From: Nanobdellota archaeon
GTDB lineage: Archaea > Nanobdellota > Nanobdellia > Parvarchaeales > Parvarchaeaceae
Reading direction: 5' to 3'
Assembly (NCBI GenBank): GCA_021799085.1
Contig: JAJZBD010000002.1
Coordinates: 1 to 37,354 of the forward strand
DNA length: 37,354 nucleotides
Part shown: positions 33,608 through 37,354 of the stretch, piece by piece
How the letters are laid out: every line of letters begins with the position of its first letter
How positions within the stretch are numbered: the stretch's first letter is position 1
Notes under the pieces: model-generated
Database searches by the model: none
What the model was told of the DNA's origin: nothing
Seen by the model: the letters and a program-made list of their open reading frames with translations, nothing else
Program-made: the position numbers and the translations under genes

Positions 33608-33926
33608 GCCGGTTCACCTCTGCTTTGAGAAGATTCATTGGCTTGGTATCAATCAATCCCAGCTCGCTCAGTTTCCCAAGAGTCTTTGAGCTGACTGGAA
33701 TCCAAAGAAATCTTCTCTGTTTCCTGACAAGGCCTTTTTTATAAAGTCTTAAAATAATCGAGTCCACTTCTTCTCGAGTAATCTTTTGGTTTCCGTGAGG
33801 ATTTCTGGGACTACGAAAACCTGATAGCTCATGCCTTAAAGTTTTCATTGAAACTTTGTCGTTCATGTAAACTTCTGTAATAATAAAATTCTCAATTTTA
33901 GCAATCTGATTCTCTTCAGTTTCCAT
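33600..33926 (-). CDS. Hypothetical winged-helix-like protein, 108 residues
   Basis: Basic helical protein with the look of a winged-helix domain: a helix pair around KVSMKTLRHELSG, a recognition-like helix ITREEVDSIILRLYKKGL and a wing VRKQRRFLWIPVS. A DNA-binding role in the element (regulator or replication accessory) is inferred. It overlaps the upstream gene by 11 bases and the downstream one by 8. Confidence 0.6.
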   Translation of the reverse strand: METEENQIAKIENFIITEVYMNDKVSMKTLRHELSGFRSPRNPHGNQKITREEVDSIILRLYKKGLVRKQRRFLWIPVSSKTLGKLSELGLIDTKPMNLLKAEVNRHG

Positions 33927-34551
33927 TATTCGCCTTAAAATAATCTTTCAAAGCCTTTTTGACCAGCGGCCTGAGTTTGTCCACTTCATCAAAGGCATCT
34001 TGTCCGCTGATCTTGGCATTCAATACCATTGCTGCCAGGATTCTTGCGAAGCCGGACCCTAAAACACGCTCAACCTGGTCGAGATGCTGTCTCGCTTTCT
34101 TGTTTTCCTCTTTTTTGCTGGAAGGCTTCTTCTCTTTAGCAATCGGATTCAATTGTAGTGGATTCAATTGCAATGGCTCACTCAGGTCTTTCCTCAAATC
34201 ATTAAAAAATTCATCGGAAAGCAAATAATAGTCATGTTTAAAGATTTCTTGCAAACGGTCTTTGTTGAGGACCGTTAGTTGTTCATTGCTAGTATTTCTC
34301 GGAACGATGATGAGAATAGGGCCAATGTGAAAGCTAAAAAGATTGCTGAGGTCTGCGGAAAGCAAAGGAGTTGGATTAAATTCCCAGCCGAATCTCTTCA
34401 AATGCACTAGAATCGAATTAAATTTGGCCCGGTCAAAAAGGTCTTCTAAGTTTTTGAAGGAAAATGCTAGGCCGTGGCCTTTGAGCCAGTTGAAAGCCCC
34501 TGTCTGTAGTGCAATTTCACGAATTTTAAAACTTTCGGCAGTAAATCCCAT
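33916..34551 (-). CDS. Hypothetical element protein, 211 residues
   Basis: Not recognised. An alpha/beta N-terminal part (about 1-105, with FHIGPILIIVPRN) is joined by a short linker that includes a tandem LQLNP LQLNP repeat and a Lys/Ser-rich stretch (AKEKKPSSKKEENKK) to a helical C-terminal part (about 150-211). The ATG is one base after the stop of the 58-residue gene. Confidence 0.6.
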   Translation of the reverse strand: MGFTAESFKIREIALQTGAFNWLKGHGLAFSFKNLEDLFDRAKFNSILVHLKRFGWEFNPTPLLSADLSNLFSFHIGPILIIVPRNTSNEQLTVLNKDRLQEIFKHDYYLLSDEFFNDLRKDLSEPLQLNPLQLNPIAKEKKPSSKKEENKKARQHLDQVERVLGSGFARILAAMVLNAKISGQDAFDEVDKLRPLVKKALKDYFKANNGN

Positions 34552-34552
34552 A

Positions 34553-34729
34553 TTAACTCACATCCTCAATTTTTATCAGATGGCCCAGCCTCACGGCTAA
34601 TTCCACAAATTTAGGGTCCAAAAGGCCAGCTTCGATCTTCTTTCCATTGCTGAGTGAGGCCCATTGGCCGTCTTTCATCTTAACGAGCAGACCCTTTTCA
34701 CAATCCTTCAGCATCAAATATTCTATCAT
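34553..34729 (-). CDS. Small element protein, 58 residues
   Basis: An easily missed gene. Its ATG shares bases with the stop of the ATPase gene (ATGA) and its TAA is one base before the next ATG, so it fills the gap exactly. The sequence begins MIEYLMLKDCEKGLLVK and is mixed beta/alpha; KDGQWASLSNGKKIEAG looks like two short strands around a turn. No family recognised. The junctions argue strongly for expression. Confidence 0.7.
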   Translation of the reverse strand: MIEYLMLKDCEKGLLVKMKDGQWASLSNGKKIEAGLLDPKFVELAVRLGHLIKIEDVS

Positions 34730-36675
34730 ATAGGCTCCCCAATCTCCGGAAAATTGTCAATTTTGTTGATTTCACTGGCTATCATGTCTGCTTTGTCTAC
34801 TTTGTCTGCTTTTTCTACTTCCTTTTTACTTTCTCCCTCATGATTTGACGGGGTTGTAGAAGTGGACAAAATGGACAAAGTGGACAAACTTTCATTGTCT
34901 TTTTCTGATGGATCTCTATTTTCACTGCCAACAAGCATGAAACGATAACGATTTCGTGTGGTCTTTATGGTTTTATCTTCTTCCATAAGGACACTGCTTA
35001 AAATCCTATTTGCATATTTGCTTAATAATCTCCCAAAACGCATTCTGGCTGATGAAGGATTCTTGTTCCAGATCAAAAAGTCAAATATCTCCTCGAAACT
35101 CTCTTCCGGATTCATACTTCCCTCTGCATCCCGATTTTCTATAGTATTAAGAATTTCAGATTTGTTGGTCCATTCATTGGGCCATTTTTGATAAGCCGTC
35201 TCATAAAACTGCTTCATTGCAATCTCTTCCCGGTTTCCACCGATAGAATTCAAAGTATCGTTTTGAGTAGGAATTCCGATTCCAGCGGCTTCTAGAATAC
35301 CGCCCACGACTCTCATCCATTCAGGGAAGGATGCAAATGGCTTACTGCAAGCCGGCATCCCCTTTTCATGCCAGTTTTTGACTAGGGCATATAGAACCGA
35401 TAGGATTTCGCTTCTATGTTCCTTAATCCATTGATGAAGGGTCGGATTTTTGAAGGTTCTCTCATTTGGATCCTCTATGGCTAAGAACAGATTAATAAAG
35501 ACGCTTCGATATTGAATATCCGGGGTATAACTCAATCCGGTATTTGCACTCATTGAAATCGTCAAAATGTTTGGGAAAGTATATTCTACATTAGCCCCTA
35601 GTTTTCTGTCCCTATGATATTCCCTGGTAATAAGGCCTTCTAACTCAGCTGAATTGATGAAACCTTTATTGTTTGCAGAGTGGAAGATGGACCGACCAGA
35701 GCTGAGGACTGCAAAGATTTTCTTTCTGAATTCTTCATCATTTGAATTTTCCTTCGAAACGGCCGTATCTTCTATAGCTTCTCCCTCATAAACGATGGAA
35801 ACGACCCCAGCGGCATAATCCTTTCCGCTTCTTTCACGATTCGCCATGTATATGAATAATGGCGGCCTAGAAGTTTCACTAGTGAATAAGCCCCTGCAGA
35901 AGGGGGTCAATAAGTGAGCAATAGCATTGACACGATCTTGTTCGCTTGTAAAAGCAAATTCTTCATAAATATGATTTAAAATTTCTTTTGCTTTGTCTAA
36001 AGGCATATTTGGGTCTATCTCTGGGGTATTGAACGGCATAAAAGAGAAATGGGTTGAATCATAACCTCTTTTTGGAAAACTTAGCTTTCCATCAATCAAG
36101 TAAGGTATTGGCACAGGGAAAAGCCGCTTTATTACCGGTAGTTTTGTTTTGAATTGATCTAGGCTGCTCAAAATGACTTTTGCAAGATTAGACCCTATGC
36201 TTTTTATCAGTTTTCCGTTGTGCTCTGTAGAATAGAACTTAAAGTCTTCTTCTAGAAATGTAATTAACGAATCTGCGTTTATCGGGATTAAACCTAGAAC
36301 CTGCATGCCTTTTTTGTCTAAATCTACCGGTCCAATTCTGACAATTTCATCTGTATTTATTCTGTAGAAAAGCTTTTCCTCAGTAGCATAGAAATCCGCT
36401 ATCTCTGAAACAAAATCTGAGACAGGTCTATTAGGGCCTGGCAGTTCTGTTTCTACTTTTCCTGTGCGTGGGACATTTAGGTTCAATACTTTCTCAATGA
36501 ATGCCTTTGTATCGGGCCATATCCCGTTAGGATCATATCTACTTGTCATTGCATAATATATATCGGATTCATCTCCATTTTTTATTCCATTTAGCCGATT
36601 TAGGACAACTTCTATTTCTTTTTCACTTATCCCTTTTTCAGTTAGTTGTTTTGTGAATTCCGCAGTTTCTGCCAT
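34726..36675 (-). CDS. Primase/helicase-type replication ATPase of a mobile element
   Basis: A 649-residue protein resembling plasmid and virus primase-helicase ATPases (D5-like C-terminal region). The P-loop region is ANRERSGKDYAAG (278-290), with GKD where GKT/GKS is standard. A following segment GRSIFHSANNKG (327-338) takes the place of Walker B, then TISMSANTG (372-380), PDIQYRSVF with the probable arginine finger Arg390, and PFASFPEWMRVVGGILEAAGI (446 onward) as in related replication proteins. Residues 1-200 are unassigned and do not show a clear primase motif. The tail (after about 575) is charged and low-complexity. It heads a five-gene operon with a TATA-like box ~25-30 bases upstream. 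Confidence 0.72.
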   Translation of the reverse strand: MAETAEFTKQLTEKGISEKEIEVVLNRLNGIKNGDESDIYYAMTSRYDPNGIWPDTKAFIEKVLNLNVPRTGKVETELPGPNRPVSDFVSEIADFYATEEKLFYRINTDEIVRIGPVDLDKKGMQVLGLIPINADSLITFLEEDFKFYSTEHNGKLIKSIGSNLAKVILSSLDQFKTKLPVIKRLFPVPIPYLIDGKLSFPKRGYDSTHFSFMPFNTPEIDPNMPLDKAKEILNHIYEEFAFTSEQDRVNAIAHLLTPFCRGLFTSETSRPPLFIYMANRERSGKDYAAGVVSIVYEGEAIEDTAVSKENSNDEEFRKKIFAVLSSGRSIFHSANNKGFINSAELEGLITREYHRDRKLGANVEYTFPNILTISMSANTGLSYTPDIQYRSVFINLFLAIEDPNERTFKNPTLHQWIKEHRSEILSVLYALVKNWHEKGMPACSKPFASFPEWMRVVGGILEAAGIGIPTQNDTLNSIGGNREEIAMKQFYETAYQKWPNEWTNKSEILNTIENRDAEGSMNPEESFEEIFDFLIWNKNPSSARMRFGRLLSKYANRILSSVLMEEDKTIKTTRNRYRFMLVGSENRDPSEKDNESLSTLSILSTSTTPSNHEGESKKEVEKADKVDKADMIASEINKIDNFPEIGEPI

Positions 36676-36690
36676 GCTAACTGATGTAAA

Positions 36691-36706
36691 GCGTACGCAA
36701 AATATA
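36691..36706 (-). promoter_or_regulatory. Promoter region of the element operon
   Basis: On the minus strand TATATTTT (36699-36706) lies about 24-31 bases before the ATG at 36675, the archaeal TATA position for a leaderless mRNA. It is directly followed by the perfect 8-base palindrome GCGTACGC (36691-36698), placed to be a repressor site between TATA and start. Confidence 0.45.
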
Positions 36707-36742
36707 CCCTTTTAGTTTTTGTGATTTTGTGGGAACATAACA

Positions 36743-36759
36743 CTTAAATATTATTTAAG
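36743..36759. promoter_or_regulatory. 17-base perfect palindrome before the divergent gene
   Basis: CTTAAATA and TATTTAAG are perfect arms around a single T. The palindrome includes the TATA-like AAATATTATTT about 24 bases before the ATG at 36774, so a bound protein would control the rightward gene. It differs from the GCGTACGC site of the leftward promoter 45 bases away. Confidence 0.45.
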
Positions 36760-36773
36760 ATATATTATTTACT

Positions 36774-37354
36774 ATGGTAATGACTAATGCCGAAAGGCAA
36801 AAGAGATGGAGAGAATTGCATCCTGAAAAGGCTAAGAAGCTAAAGAAAAAGTGGCTTGAAAAGAAAGGTCTTACCTGGGCCGCTTATAAAAGAGATTGGA
36901 GAATGAAACATCCAGAAGAGTTTAAAAAAAAGATTCACACCTTATCTTATTATGTTAAATTGGCCGGTATTGATATTGATAATTTGAAAGAGAAATATCC
37001 TGAACTTAAGAAACTCTTAAACACTCCTTACAAAGAACTAAAAAGAGAAAATAATCCTTCTTACTACTTTCCCAGTTATTCAACCTATTTAGTTCTAAAA
37101 CCTCTTAGAAGTTCTTGGATAAAACCTTCTCGAATTTTATACTGCTTATATATTCTTAACGATAAACTCAGTGAAATCACGGGAGTTTCAGAAAAAGAAA
37201 CGGAAGAAGCAATTAAAGAATTAGAGAAAGATTTTGCAAAGAATAAAAGTAAAAAGTATGATCCAATGATAAAAGCAATAAAAGAAAGTAAATTCTTTCC
37301 AACTAATACCGCTAAAATAAAATCGAATAAAATCTTAATAAAGCCAAATACAAG
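36774..37354 (+). CDS. Hypothetical protein with HPEK-type basic N-terminal repeats (partial, runs off the window)
   Basis: An open frame of at least 193 codons from ATG at 36774 to the window end with no stop. The N terminus is very basic with two related units, QKRWRELHPEKAKKLKKKW and YKRDWRMKHPEEFKKKI. Such W-x4-HPEK-type runs occur in phage and mobile-element proteins, often next to HNH nuclease domains. A middle segment (SYYFPSYSTYLVLKPLRSSW) is beta-rich. It is divergent from the ATPase operon. The C-terminal domain, which would decide function, lies outside. Confidence 0.6.
   Translation, partial: MVMTNAERQKRWRELHPEKAKKLKKKWLEKKGLTWAAYKRDWRMKHPEEFKKKIHTLSYYVKLAGIDIDNLKEKYPELKKLLNTPYKELKRENNPSYYFPSYSTYLVLKPLRSSWIKPSRILYCLYILNDKLSEITGVSEKETEEAIKELEKDFAKNKSKKYDPMIKAIKESKFFPTNTAKIKSNKILIKPNT

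Noticed and set aside
34786..34895. Nine-base repeats (TGGACAAAR and TCTGCTTTG/TCTACTTTG series)
   Set aside because: They encode the low-complexity tail of the ATPase (STLSILSTS and DKVDKAD); the number of copies is small and they are not like iterons outside coding sequence.

Overview
The window reads as the chromosome of a small-genome, acidophilic, AT-rich archaeon, most like the ARMAN-type DPANN lineages (Micrarchaeota/Parvarchaeota). This is inferred from gene content, not from a phylogeny. Archaeal markers are RNA polymerase subunits L and K, the Rrp4/Rrp41/Rrp42 exosome, SBDS, a proteasome alpha subunit, SRP54, FAU-1, an RNase P Pop5-like protein, an ER-type Ser-His signal peptidase and a class III (pilin) signal peptide. 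A thermopsin-like protease points to an acidic habitat. The window opens with the 3' end of a 16S rRNA gene that is followed directly by protein genes, so 23S does not adjoin it downstream.

Layout. 1-4 kb: 16S tail, B12-dependent ribonucleotide reductase, rpoL, signal peptidase, a UPF0200 kinase-like gene. 4-13.8 kb: metabolic and transport genes on both strands (amylo-alpha-1,6-glucosidase, DUF72, HAM1-type NTP pyrophosphatase, a His-rich-motif membrane protein, HAD phosphatase, an ABC-2 export pair, a D-2-hydroxyacid dehydrogenase, an MFS transporter, a thermopsin-like protein). 13.8-17.4 kb: a looser region with a Lys-tailed coiled-coil protein, a CYTH plus nucleotidyltransferase pair, a GNAT enzyme, an S51 peptidase and tRNA-Arg(UCU).

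17.4-24.9 kb (minus strand): one long, tightly packed RNA-processing and protein-quality operon read from 24.9 kb down: small membrane protein, pop5-like, psmA, sdo1/SBDS, rrp4, rrp41, fau-1, rrp42, rpoK, srp54, a 41-residue zinc peptide, then possibly a NUDIX gene. Most junctions overlap or lie within 10 bases. This is the archaeal exosome superoperon with FAU-1 set between the two RNase PH-like subunits.

25-32 kb: an AbiE-like toxin-antitoxin pair in toxin-first order behind a 32-base near-perfect palindrome that abuts its TATA box, then gapN-type aldehyde dehydrogenase, a TIGR01777 epimerase, a YjjX-type phosphatase, and a pilin-anchored seven-bladed YVTN propeller. A roughly 600-base gene-poor stretch with a broken gene remnant follows.

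32.3-37.4 kb: a probable mobile-element segment. It has a tRNA-Pro gene with an unusual AGG anticodon, a cluster of 15-base repeats around a small membrane protein, and a five-gene coupled minus-strand operon. That operon has a divergent primase/helicase-type ATPase at its head and four unrecognised small proteins behind it. A divergent open reading frame runs off the right edge. Hand-counted sample lines in the operon are 42-53% GC against about 35% in a core line. No integrase or clear attachment-site pair is visible here. The least described part of the window is this element, with the AbiE operator and the CYTH/nucleotidyltransferase pair next.
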